A program made the position numbers and the translations under genes. 64,000 nucleotides of DNA. Source: Promethearchaeia archaeon. Its GTDB lineage: Archaea > Asgardarchaeota > Lokiarchaeia > Sigyniarchaeales > SOKP01. The first letter of the stretch is position 1. Each line of letters opens with the position of its first letter. The stretch is from assembly GCA_029856145.1 (NCBI GenBank), contig JAHQWK010000030.1, positions 1 through 64,000 of the forward strand. The letters run 5' to 3'. Of the stretch, positions 55,567-64,000 are shown one piece after another. The notes below the pieces were generated by a model. The model was given only the letters and a program-made list of their open reading frames with translations. It searched no databases and was not told the DNA's origin.

Positions 55567-55943
55567 TATTCAAGTATTAGATTTTCTAATGCATTAGATA
55601 CTTCAGGATTTAAATGATGTTCAATTTCACAAGATAATTTATGGACAATTGATTCATTTTTCAACTTTAGAACATGTACAAAAAACTTGAATAAGCAATT
55701 ATAGTTTCTAATAGTGCTTAGAGCAATTCCCTTTCCTTTTTTAGTTAATCTTAAAGATTTTCTAGGTTTCCATGCAATGAGCTCATTTTCTTTTAAATTA
55801 TATAACATGTTAGTCACTGAGGATGGTTTGACGTTTAAAAAATTTGAGATTTCAGAATTGGATGTCCAACCACCCTTATTACCTTTTGAAATTAAATAAA
55901 TTGCTTTGAGATAATTTTCATAACTTTCATGAATTTCTGACAT
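55563..55943 (-). CDS. DtxR/MntR-family metal-dependent transcriptional regulator
   Basis: The protein has 126 residues. The N-terminal winged helix (ENYLKAIYLISKGNKGGWTS ... PSSVTNMLYNLKENELIAW) and the dimerisation/metal domain (LRLTKKGKGIALSTIRNYNC ... EIEHHLNPEVSNALE) match DtxR/MntR. It lacks the SH3-like third domain. It is probably the Fe(II)/Mn(II) sensor that reads the TGAATAATTATTCA palindromes around it; this is inference from family and location. The gene is in the iron island next to DUF5320 and FeoAB. Confidence 0.8.
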   Translation of the reverse strand: MSEIHESYENYLKAIYLISKGNKGGWTSNSEISNFLNVKPSSVTNMLYNLKENELIAWKPRKSLRLTKKGKGIALSTIRNYNCLFKFFVHVLKLKNESIVHKLSCEIEHHLNPEVSNALENLILEY

Positions 55944-55980
55944 TTTATCACTTAATATTTAAAAAAAAAAAATAAAGAAT

Positions 55981-56361
55981 TTATTCTTTCTTTTCTAAAT
56001 CTTCAATTCTTTTAGAGATATCATCCATTGCGCTTTTAATTCCATTCATTTCTGATTCTAGATATTCTTTTTCTTGCTTAAGCATCGTTAACTGATTCTC
56101 TGGCGTGATTTTTGGTATAATACCTGATGGATATGGAGCATAAACAGGTGCATAGATTGGAGCTCTATAACCCAAACCATAACCTCTACCATACCCATAA
56201 CCTCTACCATACCCCATTCCCCTACCTCGTCCCCAACCTCGACCAAGTCCCATTCCAGGACCCCTTGTATATCCTGGTGAATCATAACCCGCACAATATC
56301 CTAAACCTCTACCAGTCATTGAACCTAATCCTCTAGGTCCAGTTCTATCTCCACTTGGCAT
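55981..56361 (-). CDS. DUF5320 family Gly/Arg/Tyr-rich protein
   Basis: The protein has 126 residues. The N-terminal ~75 residues are Gly/Arg/Tyr-rich with repeated RGxGYGRGYG; a C-terminal coiled-coil helix follows (QLTMLKQEKEYLESEMNGIK). This matches DUF5320, common next to NifX/NifB-type and Mrp genes. The Gly-rich part may bind nucleic acid or metal. It lies upstream of DtxR on the same strand; an operator pair lies just upstream. Confidence 0.7.
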   Translation of the reverse strand: MPSGDRTGPRGLGSMTGRGLGYCAGYDSPGYTRGPGMGLGRGWGRGRGMGYGRGYGYGRGYGLGYRAPIYAPVYAPYPSGIIPKITPENQLTMLKQEKEYLESEMNGIKSAMDDISKRIEDLEKKE

Positions 56362-56385
56362 ATTTTTTCCTCCTAAGATTTTTTA

Positions 56386-56399
56386 TGAATGATTATTCA
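56386..56399. promoter_or_regulatory. Candidate metal-regulon operator 6
   Basis: TGAATGATTATTCA has one mismatch from the perfect palindrome, flanked by A and T to make a 16-bp symmetric site. It lies 24 bp upstream of the DUF5320 start. Confidence 0.7.
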
Positions 56400-56446
56400 T
56401 TATTATATATTATAATAATAGTATTAAACTACTTATTTAAGTGTTA

Positions 56447-56460
56447 TGAATATATATTCA
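56447..56460. promoter_or_regulatory. Candidate metal-regulon operator 7
   Basis: TGAATATATATTCA is a perfect palindrome with the same TGAAT...ATTCA arms and the same 14-bp size as the others. It is in the DUF5320-FeoA divergent region. Confidence 0.7.
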
Positions 56461-56734
56461 GAATACCTTAAAAATTTTATCATCAATTATAAAATTTTAC
56501 AATAATATTCTAACTCATTTCTATAATATTAGAATAAATTGTTGCTGAAATTTAAATATTGTCGAAATTAATAATAATCTAATTATGGATTGATTCAATT
56601 TTTCATCGATTTTAAGAAAAATATAAAAAAAACAAAAGAAAACTTACATTTATTAGGCATAACTAATAACTTTAAATATAATTAAACTTATATTTCAATA
56701 GGGAAAAAAAAGTTATTTTTCACAATAAAATACC

Positions 56735-57052
56735 ATGAAATCAAAATTCGAAAGTTCGAAGGTTCATTTCAAGAGAAAAAGAAAAGTTGAACCACTAATA
56801 AATCGCTTGATTGACTGTCCAATCGGAGTAAAACTAAAAGTATTAAGAGTAAATACCGGTCATCATGGTCATCATGGTCATCATGCTAAAAGAAGGCTTG
56901 CTAATTTAGGAATTATACCAGGTGTTCAAATAATTAAAAGAAAAGCTGCTCCTTTTCGAGGTCCTATTGAAATAATTGTAAAAGGATCCTTATTAGTTAT
57001 TGGCAGAGGTTTAGCAGCTAGAATAATTGTAATTAATGAAAATTCTGAATAA
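56735..57052 (+). CDS. feoA: FeoA ferrous iron transport protein with His-rich insertion
   Basis: This 105-residue protein has the SH3-like FeoA core (RRLANLGIIPGVQIIKRKAA ... GPIEIIVKGSLLVIGRGLAA). A GHHGHHGHH insertion lies just before the core. A basic ~20-residue N-terminal extension precedes it. FeoA assists FeoB in ferrous uptake. It is the first gene of feoAB, 59 nt upstream of feoB. The His insertion may bind Fe or Zn. Confidence 0.88.
   Translation: MKSKFESSKVHFKRKRKVEPLINRLIDCPIGVKLKVLRVNTGHHGHHGHHAKRRLANLGIIPGVQIIKRKAAPFRGPIEIIVKGSLLVIGRGLAARIIVINENSE
56858..56884 (+). repeat. Three copies of a 9-bp tandem repeat in feoA
   Basis: GGTCATCAT occurs three times in a row and encodes GHHGHHGHH. 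Identical units suggest slippage expansion. Confidence 0.85.
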
Positions 57053-57111
57053 TTCTTTTAAAACAATTTGATAATTTAACCATAAAATATCTATATTTTT
57101 TAGAAAGAGAA

Positions 57112-59241
57112 ATGCAGATCAATAAAACTAAGAAAAAGCAGAATACGAAACCCAATAAAGTCAAAAATATTATTAATATTGCTTTAGCTGGTAACGCAAA
57201 CGTTGGCAAATCAGTGATTTTTAATCAACTTACTGGACTTTCTCAAACTATAGGAAATTGGCCTGGAAAAACTGTAGAAAAAATGGAAGGACATTTGAAT
57301 TTTTTAGGGTATAGATTTAATATTGTAGATTTACCGGGAATTTATTCCCTATCAACCTACTCACTAGAGGAAATTATTAGTAGAGAGTACATAGTATCGG
57401 AAGAAGTAGATATTATTATTAATGTAATAGATGCTACGAATCTTGAGCGTAATTTATTCTTTACATTCCAACTATTAGAATTAAAAGTCCCGATGATATT
57501 AGCTATCAATCAAATGGATATATTACGAAAGAGAAATCTAGAACTAAATTTTAAGAAGTTAGAAGAGATTTTCAAATTACCTGTTATTCCTGTTGTAGCA
57601 GTTCATGGTATAGGTGTTCATCAATTACTTGAAGAAGCAATAGAATTAGCAGTTTATCACCAACCTACTTCCCATTATACTCAAGATGGCAAAAAAATTC
57701 ATGATAAATTATCTCATGATGATAAAAAATTCAAAAATAAATTATCTACTAAAAAAACCTTCAAATTTCCAGATTTGTCTTCAATATTGACGTATGGTAA
57801 AGAAGTCGAAACTAGAGTAAATGAATTAATTAGAAACATTGATATGTATCCAGAATATTTCTCAAGATTTAATTACGTCTCAAAATTCTTAGCTAATAAG
57901 ATTTTAGAAAACGATGAAGAAATTGAAAAAATTTTCAAGGCTAACCAGGAAACATCTTATATAATTGATTTAGCTGATAAATATCGAACAGAGTTAGAAG
58001 AAATACATGGGGAAGATATCAGTACAATCATCTCTTCTGAAATTTATACAAATATTCATAAAATCATTGAAGAAGTTGTCATTGTTAAAGGTCGTGGTGA
58101 AAAAAAACTTGGTTGGGCTGATAAACTAGATCACTTAACTACTCATTCTCTTTGGGGTTATGTCATATTAATTTTAATCCTTTTTGGGATATATTATTTT
58201 ACGTTCCTTATTGGAGATTTCTTTGGTGGAGTTATTGAGGATTTCTTTGAGGTTTTAAGCAACATTATCTATGATATTTTTGGAGAGGATGATTTGGGGG
58301 TTAAAATATTTTGGGAAGGTGGTATAGGAGGAATTTTTGGAGCATTAGGTGGTGTTTTGGTATATGTTGTCCCTTTCTTTTTAATTATTGAATTTTTACA
58401 AGATTCCGGTTATTTACCACGAGCAGCATACCTCATGGATAGATTCATGCATTTCTTAGGTGTTCATGGAAAAACTATTATTCCTATGATATTGGGATTT
58501 GGATGTAATGTTCCTGCATGTACTGGATGTAGAATCATGGAAACAGAACGGGAAAAGAAAATTTCAATTGCATTAACCTCTCTAGTTCCATGTGCAGCAG
58601 TAATGACTGTAGTTTTAGGCTTGGTTGGACGGTATATAGGTATAACTTGGGTATTAATATTGTTTGGAATAAATTTCATTGTCATAATAATTACTGGAAA
58701 AATATTAAATAAGGTTTTACCTGGTCAATGTACTGAGTTAATTATGGAAATGCATGAATATCGTGTTCCAAATTATTCTGTTATTGCAAAACAAACCTGG
58801 GTAAGAACTAAAGAATTCATCTTTAAAGCAATGCCTATTATTGTTATATCAGGAGTCTTATTAGAGATTTTCTTTATGTTCCGATTATTAGATCCTATCA
58901 ATTTCATTTTATCACCAATTACTGTCTTTTGGTTAGGATTACCAGCTATTACTGGAATCTTTTTAATATATGGGATTCTTAGGAAGGAATTAACTTTAGT
59001 TCTTTTAGCTTTATTAGCAAATTCAATGGGTACTACTCTCCTAGGATTACTTACTCCAGTCCAGATGATCACATTCAGTTTAGTAACAATGCTTTATATC
59101 CCTTGCTTCGCAACTGTAGTTCTAATTGCTAAAGAAACTAATTGGAAATATGCTATACAAATAGCTGGTCTTGAAATAGGAATGGCATTATTAATAGGAG
59201 GAGTGGTTAATTGGGGATTATTCTTCTTTATGAGTTTTTAA
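57112..59241 (+). CDS. feoB: FeoB ferrous iron transporter
   Basis: The protein has 709 residues. The N-terminal G domain has GNANVGKS (G1), [12 protein letters not shown] (G3) and NQMD (G4). A charged helical GDI region and about eight membrane helices follow, with [15 protein letters not shown] and [11 protein letters not shown] in the core, as in FeoB. It carries Fe(II) into the cell, gated by GTP. A short lysine-rich N-terminal extension is present. It probably shares the feoA promoter and the TGAATATATATTCA site. Confidence 0.93.
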   Translation: MQINKTKKKQNTKPNKVKNIINIALAGNANVGKSVIFNQLTGLSQTIGNWPGKTVEKMEGHLNFLGYRFNIVDLPGIYSLSTYSLEEIISREYIVSEEVDIIINVIDATNLERNLFFTFQLLELKVPMILAINQMDILRKRNLELNFKKLEEIFKLPVIPVVAVHGIGVHQLLEEAIELAVYHQPTSHYTQDGKKIHDKLSHDDKKFKNKLSTKKTFKFPDLSSILTYGKEVETRVNELIRNIDMYPEYFSRFNYVSKFLANKILENDEEIEKIFKANQETSYIIDLADKYRTELEEIHGEDISTIISSEIYTNIHKIIEEVVIVKGRGEKKLGWADKLDHLTTHSLWGYVILILILFGIYYFTFLIGDFFGGVIEDFFEVLSNIIYDIFGEDDLGVKIFWEGGIGGIFGALGGVLVYVVPFFLIIEFLQDSGYLPRAAYLMDRFMHFLGVHGKTIIPMILGFGCNVPACTGCRIMETEREKKISIALTSLVPCAAVMTVVLGLVGRYIGITWVLILFGINFIVIIITGKILNKVLPGQCTELIMEMHEYRVPNYSVIAKQTWVRTKEFIFKAMPIIVISGVLLEIFFMFRLLDPINFILSPITVFWLGLPAITGIFLIYGILRKELTLVLLALLANSMGTTLLGLLTPVQMITFSLVTMLYIPCFATVVLIAKETNWKYAIQIAGLEIGMALLIGGVVNWGLFFFMSF

Positions 59242-59590
59242 ATTTCACTTTTTAGAACTAATTAAAAATCATTTTTCCCTCCAAAATATTCATTTTTTAA
59301 GATTAGTATTGAAAACTACATAACTAAAAGAGTTTTTAACAAACAACCTAAAAATCTTAATTTTTCTGATCTTAAATAAACTGAATAATGTTCGATTCAA
59401 ATAATTATATCTAACATATCGTACGATGATATAGGCAATAATCGAATTAACTTCGATAGGTTTAAATATTATAATCTATATATTTTATATTAGAGAAACT
59501 AAATTGTTATAAAATCAAGAAAAATAATAAATGAATTTTATTCAGATTTATAATAAAAAAAAATTTTAAATTTTAATTAATACAAACGAG
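59242..59590. other. Intergenic region before the Lrp/AsnC regulator
   Basis: About 350 bp without genes. It contains CTGAATAATGTTCGATTCA (59381-59399), whose half-site matches the palindrome at 62034; ATCGTACGAT (59418-59427, a perfect palindrome); and TCGAATTAACTTCGA (about 59441-59458), an interrupted inverted repeat. A TATA-like TTTAAATATTATAATC precedes the gene. These may be operators of the regulator at 59591. Confidence 0.45.
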
Positions 59591-60184
59591 TTGATTGTTT
59601 TGGTAACCTGTCCTAAATGTGGAGAAGAATACTCATTAGGTAGAAAAATTTATCATAGTTGTGAAGGGTTTTCAATATCTCACGGTGTTGTTTTTAATGA
59701 TGATCGTGAAAATCGTCCTTGGAATTGTCATTCTATAGATGAAACGGATAAGGAAATTTTAAATATTTTACAGGAGAATAATAAAATTTCATATCGGGAA
59801 TTAGCAGAGAAGCTAAAATTAGCTGCGAGTACGATTCATAATAGAGTACAAAAGATGATTGAAGAAGAAATAATAAAGCAATTTGGAGCTATAGTAGATC
59901 CCGTGAAAATTGGCTATAACACCATAGCACTAGTAGGCCTTTCAGTCGATCCAGTAAAAATGAATGAAATTGCAGAGATAATTGCATCATTTGATGAAAC
60001 TCAACTTGTAGCGATTTCATCAGGAGATCATGACATTATCGCTCAGATCATTGCTAAGGATGAAAAATCACTCTGGAACTTTATAAATATAAAAATAAAG
60101 ACAATAAGTGGAATAAAACCTCAAATTCATGTATCAAACTTTCTAGATATATTCAAATCTACACATTCAATAAAAATCGCCTAA
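59591..60184 (+). CDS. Lrp/AsnC-family regulator with N-terminal zinc-ribbon-like segment
   Basis: The protein has 197 residues. The N-terminal part has CPKCGEEY and HSCEGF, a possible CxxC-based metal site. An AsnC winged helix (DETDKEILNILQENNKISYR ... LAASTIHNRVQKMIEEEIIK) and a RAM effector domain follow. The HTH and RAM parts are very similar to those of the fusion protein at 62121. Start TTG 59591 or TTG 59600. It likely senses an amino acid or similar small molecule and may bind the palindromes upstream. Confidence 0.8.
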   Translation: MIVLVTCPKCGEEYSLGRKIYHSCEGFSISHGVVFNDDRENRPWNCHSIDETDKEILNILQENNKISYRELAEKLKLAASTIHNRVQKMIEEEIIKQFGAIVDPVKIGYNTIALVGLSVDPVKMNEIAEIIASFDETQLVAISSGDHDIIAQIIAKDEKSLWNFINIKIKTISGIKPQIHVSNFLDIFKSTHSIKIA

Positions 60185-60241
60185 TAATAATTTAAATAAA
60201 TAAAATCGTTTTATTCTTCTTTTTAGAAACCTATCTTATAT

Positions 60242-60688
60242 TTAATCATCCTCAAAATGCTTTACAACTGTAAACCAAAAGTTTATTATTGAATTAATAA
60301 TTCTGTAAAATTCCTTCATTTCTAAAGGTTTAATTATATAACAATTAGCATGAAGATTATAAGCTTTTATTAAATCTTCTCTTACATCAGATACTGTTAA
60401 GATTACCACAGGAATCCTTTTTAATTCTTCATCATGTTTCATTTCTTTCAATACATCAAAACCATTCCTCTTTGGCAAATTTAAATCTAAAAGGATTAGG
60501 TTTGGTTTACTAGCATTAGAAAATTTACCTCTCTTCTTTAAGAAATCAATCGCTTCAGCACCGTCCCTTACAATATCTAAACTACCTACAATTTTATTCT
60601 CTTGAAGAACTTTCTTGGTAAGACGAATATCTGCAGCATTATCTTCAACGAGTAAGATTTTAGCCTTAGTTCTTTTATATTCATTCAT
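60242..60688 (-). CDS. Stand-alone receiver-domain response regulator
   Basis: The 148-residue single receiver domain has LLVEDNAADIRL (acidic pocket), LILLDLNLPKRNG (phospho-accepting Asp), VILTVSD (Thr) and CYIIKPLE (Lys). No output domain follows. Its closest pattern is Rcp1-type regulators. It is downstream of the histidine kinase on the same strand, 19 nt away, so it is probably its partner. Confidence 0.85.
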   Translation of the reverse strand: MNEYKRTKAKILLVEDNAADIRLTKKVLQENKIVGSLDIVRDGAEAIDFLKKRGKFSNASKPNLILLDLNLPKRNGFDVLKEMKHDEELKRIPVVILTVSDVREDLIKAYNLHANCYIIKPLEMKEFYRIINSIINFWFTVVKHFEDD

Positions 60689-60707
60689 AATTATATACCA
60701 TTATTCT

Positions 60708-61769
60708 TTATTTTTTTTTTGGAAAAATTGTAAAGAAGAAGGTTGATCCTTTACCAAATTCTGATTTTACCCATATTTTTCCACCATATCGTTGTACTAT
60801 CTTCTTACATATAGGTAATCCTATACCTGTACCAGGATATTCTTCTTTAGTGTGTAACCGGTAAAAAATATTAAAAAGTTTATCAAAAAATGTTGATTCA
60901 ATACCTATGCCATTATCTTTTATAGAGAATAACCACTCATCATTAATTTTTTTTACTCCAACATGAATTTTAGGTGTTTCTTGGCTTCGGAATTTTATAG
61001 CGTTACTAAGTAGATTCTGAAATAATTGTATAAATTGAGTTTTATCAACATTTAGTATCGGCATTTTGTCATGAGTTATAACAGCACCACTTTCTTTTAT
61101 TGCCTCTTGTAAGTTAAATAAAGCATCTTCTAAAATCTTCTCAAGATTAGTTAATTTTGAAGGTTTAGCATGTGTAGTGATCCTTGAATATGATAATAGA
61201 TCTTTTATAAGAGTATTCATTTTTTTTGCGCCGTCTGTAATAAAGTGAATGAATTCTTTACCTTCCTTATTTATTTGATCTTGATATTCTTCTTCAAGAA
61301 GTTGAGAAAAGCTTACAATTGCTCTTAAAGGTTCTTGTAGATCATGAGATGCTACATAGGCAAATTGTTGTAAATCTTCGTTAGAACGCCTTAAATCCTC
61401 CATTATTACATTGAATTCAATTTCTCTTTTTGAAATATGCTCAGATAGGAATGATACTACTATTCCAACAATTATTAATGAGATAGCTCTCAGAAAATTA
61501 TTAATGGTTTCTAAATTAAAAAACTCATTTTCTGGGATAAAATGAAATATAATTATTATTGCAGCTAATAAAACCGGAATAATTAAACCTTTTCTTTTCC
61601 ACCATAAACATGCTAAAATTGAAGGAAAATAAAAAAAATGCGCAACTAGAATAGAAGTTCTAAGTACTACATCGAAATAATAAATTAATAAAAATGATAA
61701 AATCATTAAAATAAAAATAATTAATATTCTCAATCTCTCTTCTTTAAGTTTCAGGTTCATTACAATCAT
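60708..61769 (-). CDS. Membrane-bound sensor histidine kinase
   Basis: The 353-residue protein has about three N-terminal membrane helices, then HisKA (ASHDLQEPLRAIVSFSQLLE, phospho-acceptor His) and HATPase motifs (NLLSNAIKFRS, KDNGIGIE, GTGIGLPICKK). No PAS domain is seen. The start is ATG 61769, after GATGAG, or ATG 61760. It is transcribed with the response regulator and is divergent from the receiver-AsnC gene at 62121, which could be a second output. Confidence 0.85.
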   Translation of the reverse strand: MIVMNLKLKEERLRILIIFILMILSFLLIYYFDVVLRTSILVAHFFYFPSILACLWWKRKGLIIPVLLAAIIIIFHFIPENEFFNLETINNFLRAISLIIVGIVVSFLSEHISKREIEFNVIMEDLRRSNEDLQQFAYVASHDLQEPLRAIVSFSQLLEEEYQDQINKEGKEFIHFITDGAKKMNTLIKDLLSYSRITTHAKPSKLTNLEKILEDALFNLQEAIKESGAVITHDKMPILNVDKTQFIQLFQNLLSNAIKFRSQETPKIHVGVKKINDEWLFSIKDNGIGIESTFFDKLFNIFYRLHTKEEYPGTGIGLPICKKIVQRYGGKIWVKSEFGKGSTFFFTIFPKKK

Positions 61770-62120
61770 TTCTCATCTTTTATTACATATTCTTTAATAT
61801 GTGATTTTTTTAAAACGAATTGGTAAAAAATCATAGGAAAAAATCATAATTAATAAGAATATTATCCAATATAAAATAAATTTTATCGAACAAAAATATC
61901 ACTAATTATAGTCTAGAAAATGAGCTTTCAGTTTAAAAATTAGAAAAACAATAATAGTATTCTTTATACATTTAAAAATTTTATAACTAAAATGATTCAT
62001 TTGAATTATAGATAAAATAATTATTTATATTAAACTGAATATTATTCAGTATAAGGAAAATAGAGATGGAAAAAATTTTAATTTTTAAAATGTCCTAAAA
62101 ACATTTTCGGGTGAACAAAT
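61770..62120. other. Divergent intergenic region with operator candidate
   Basis: About 350 bp between the kinase and the receiver-AsnC gene. Apart from the palindrome at 62034-62050 it holds no gene and few GC-rich signals. GGGTGA just before 62121 is the ribosome-binding site of the fusion gene. Confidence 0.45.
62034..62050. promoter_or_regulatory. 17-bp palindrome, candidate Lrp/AsnC-type operator
   Basis: ACTGAATATTATTCAGT is a perfect odd palindrome centred on T, of the type bound by Lrp/AsnC proteins. It lies 71 bp upstream of the receiver-AsnC gene. The half-site recurs at 59380, upstream of the related regulator. Confidence 0.6.
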
Positions 62121-63020
62121 ATAGAGAATAAAAAACTCGATATCCTACTAATTGAAGATAATACTGCTGATGTGCGCCTTATTGAAAAATTATTAAAAAC
62201 TTCCGCAGAATTCAAATTTGATTTAGAAGCTTATCCTAGACTTTCAGAAAGTCTGAATCATCTTAAGACTAAAAACTTTGATATTATTTTATTAGATTTA
62301 ACTCTACCAGATAGCGAGAGAGAATCTACTTTAGAAAGAGTTTTAAGTTTTACTGTTGCAATTCCTATAATAATTTTAACTGGATTAGATGATAAGGAAT
62401 TAGCCTTACGATCTCTTCAAAAGGGAGCCCAAGATTATATAGTAAAAAGTGAACTTAATGGACAAAGTTTAACACGAGCTATCTTATATGCAATTGAACG
62501 ACACAGAATTGAAAGCGAAAAAGAAAGAGATAAGGCGTTTAAAACGCAATTTGATGAAAAAGATAAAGAAATTCTTAATTTTCTACAAGAAAATTACAAA
62601 ATCTCTTATAAAGATTTAAGTAAAAAAGTAAATCTAGCTGCTAGTACTATTCATAATCGAGTACAAAATATGATAAAAGAGGGAATCATAAGAAAATTTG
62701 ATACACTCGTAGATCCATTTAAAGTTGGATATGAATCTATAGCTATTCTTGGTCTATCTATTGATCCAATGAAATTGGATGAAGTCGCAAAAAGGCTAAC
62801 CGAATATGATGATATACAATTGGTTGCATCATCAACTGGAGATCATAATTTATTAATAAAAATTATTGCTAAGGATGAAAAAAATCTCTGGAGATTTATT
62901 AATGATGAGATTAAAATATTAGATGGAATTCAACTACCAATGCGTGTATCAAGTTTTATTGATATTTTTAAAATGACTCAGAAAATAAATTTTGATATTG
63001 GAAAAAATAATAAATCCTAA
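62121..63020 (+). CDS. Receiver-AsnC fusion response regulator
   Basis: This protein of about 299 residues is a receiver domain (KLDILLIEDNTADVRL, phospho-acceptor Asp in IILLDLTLPDS, ILTGLDD, YIVKSEL) fused through a charged linker to an AsnC winged helix and RAM domain very similar to the protein at 59591. The receiver's first strand is encoded upstream of the first GTG (62172). A TGA stop lies upstream at 62112, so the only start keeping the domain complete is ATA 62121, 6 nt after GGGTGA. Receiver-AsnC fusions are unusual. It overlaps the gdh stop by 4 bp. Confidence 0.85.
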   Translation: MENKKLDILLIEDNTADVRLIEKLLKTSAEFKFDLEAYPRLSESLNHLKTKNFDIILLDLTLPDSERESTLERVLSFTVAIPIIILTGLDDKELALRSLQKGAQDYIVKSELNGQSLTRAILYAIERHRIESEKERDKAFKTQFDEKDKEILNFLQENYKISYKDLSKKVNLAASTIHNRVQNMIKEGIIRKFDTLVDPFKVGYESIAILGLSIDPMKLDEVAKRLTEYDDIQLVASSTGDHNLLIKIIAKDEKNLWRFINDEIKILDGIQLPMRVSSFIDIFKMTQKINFDIGKNNKS

Positions 63021-64000
63021 GGGAAAATTCCTCTCAATTCAATTGCTTTAGCTAATCTTGATATAGCAATCATATATGAGGCTATTCTTAGACTAGCATT
63101 CTTTTCTTTTGATAGATTATAAACATCCTCGAATGCACTAACAAGAATATTTTTTAATTCCTGATTAATTCTTTCTAATTTCCAAAAATAGCTATGAATA
63201 TCTTGAATGTATTCAAAATACGAGACACATACGCCTCCAGCATTAGCAAGAATATCAGGGACTACAATTATCCCTTTTTTCTCTAGAATATTATCTGCTC
63301 CTGGAGTAGTTGGACCATTAGCACCTTCTAATATAATTTTACAATTTATTCTATTTGCATTTGATCGGGTTATTTGGTTTTCTATTGCAGCAGGAATTAA
63401 GATATCACATTTTAAAGTAAGTATATCTTCATTACTGACGAATTTATAGCCTTTACCTTGAAAATCTTTTAAATAATTACTTTCATCTCTCCATTTTAAT
63501 AATTGGTCGATATTTAATCCGCCTTTGGCATATAAACCTCCACTAATGTCTGACACAGCTATAATTTTACATCCTTTCTCATATAAAATTTTTGCAATAT
63601 TTCCTCCAACATTGCCAAATCCTTGAATAACAATATCCTGGGGGTTTAGATCTAAATTAATTTTATTGCATAAAGCTTCGAGTACAAAAAATAATCCCAT
63701 TCCAGTTGCAGATTCTCTCCCAACTGAACCTCCTATTTCTATTGGTTTCCCCGTAACGACCCCAGGAACAGCCCTCCCTTTATGCATCGAATAAGTATCC
63801 ATAATCCACGCCATGATCTGAGGATTTGTATTTACATCAGGAGCTGGAATATCCTTATCGGGGCCTATAAAATTTATGATTTCTGAAGTGTATCTCCTAG
63901 TTAGCCTTTCTAATTCCTCTTTTGATAATTTTCTGGGGTCAACACATACACCACCTTTTGCTCCTCCAAGAGGTAAATTTAATAAGCTACATTTCCAAGT
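63017..64000 (-). CDS. gdhA: Glutamate dehydrogenase (N-terminus beyond window)
   Basis: The visible ~327 codons are open to the window edge, so the N-terminus is missing. LPLGGAKGGVCVDPRKLS is the GDH glutamate-binding motif with the catalytic region, PAPDVNTNPQIMAWIMDTYS follows, and the NAD(P) fold has VIQGFGNVGGNIAKILYEKG. It interconverts glutamate and 2-oxoglutarate. The methionine at 63814 is internal, not the start. It converges with the receiver-AsnC gene. Confidence 0.9.
   Translation of the reverse strand, partial: TWKCSLLNLPLGGAKGGVCVDPRKLSKEELERLTRRYTSEIINFIGPDKDIPAPDVNTNPQIMAWIMDTYSMHKGRAVPGVVTGKPIEIGGSVGRESATGMGLFFVLEALCNKINLDLNPQDIVIQGFGNVGGNIAKILYEKGCKIIAVSDISGGLYAKGGLNIDQLLKWRDESNYLKDFQGKGYKFVSNEDILTLKCDILIPAAIENQITRSNANRINCKIILEGANGPTTPGADNILEKKGIIVVPDILANAGGVCVSYFEYIQDIHSYFWKLERINQELKNILVSAFEDVYNLSKEKNASLRIASYMIAISRLAKAIELRGIFP

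Larger units (their letters stand above)
56362..56734. other. Divergent intergenic region before feoA
   Basis: The 373-bp region separates DUF5320 from FeoA. It holds two operator palindromes (56386-56399 and 56447-56460). The 3' half has TATA-like sequence before feoA and no other recognisable elements. Confidence 0.5.

Overview
The window is a low-GC archaeal chromosome segment, most likely from a Lokiarchaeota-type (Asgard/Promethearchaeota) anaerobe. The evidence is archaeal gene content (HTH_10 and Lrp/AsnC regulators, DUF134, a COG0731-type radical SAM protein, heterodisulfide reductase genes), archaeal Shine-Dalgarno motifs (GGTGAT), LVIVD and HEAT repeat proteins, and in-frame TGA codons in HdrA and VhuD/MvhD genes followed by a eukaryote-like SECIS hairpin. 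Multi-Sec proteins and eukaryote-like SECIS elements are published traits of Lokiarchaeota. No rRNA, tRNA, CRISPR array or complete insertion sequence was seen.

Layout. 1-7.8 kb: a partial FrhB-like gene, a HEAT-repeat protein, three membrane proteins, and an HTH_10 regulator divergent from an NAD-dependent epimerase with a near-palindrome between them. 8.2-18.2 kb: one co-directional electron-transfer operon, HdrA(4 Sec)-VhuD(2 Sec)-[SECIS]-FrhB-FrhB-HdrD-double HdrA-MvhD. 18.4-22.1 kb: a 14-repeat LVIVD surface protein flanked by 30-bp direct repeats, a methyltransferase and an HxlR regulator. 22.7-30.7 kb: a second Hdr set (double HdrA, HdrD, double HdrA, MvhD). 31-41.3 kb: metabolic genes (enoyl-CoA hydratase, dehydrogenase, threonine/serine dehydratase-like enzyme, tyrosine phenol-lyase, HMG-CoA-synthase-like/DUF35 fusion plus thiolase) and several proteins of unknown function. 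41.3-46.8 kb: TPR protein, MscL, MoxR-like ATPase, QueG-like Fe-S protein and a TSUP transporter.

46.9-59.2 kb is an iron/Fe-S island: UspA, three NifX-like proteins, OsmC, a polyferredoxin, DUF134, two MinD ATPases with inserted ferredoxins, Mrp/NBP35, a NifU-like scaffold, a radical SAM protein, a DtxR regulator, DUF5320, FeoA and FeoB. Four divergent intergenic regions in it carry seven copies of a palindrome close to TGAATAATTATTCA, which points to one metal-responsive regulon. 59.6-64 kb holds signal transduction genes (Lrp/AsnC regulator, response regulator, histidine kinase, and an unusual receiver-AsnC fusion) and a partial glutamate dehydrogenase.

The Hdr/MvhD/FrhB genes appear to form hydrogenase-free electron-transfer modules. 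They probably connect F420 or ferredoxin pools with disulfide-type or acyl-CoA-type metabolism, but this is inferred from families only. Several genes have Shine-Dalgarno sequences positioned for AUA or AUU starts, and this affects the start coordinates given here.
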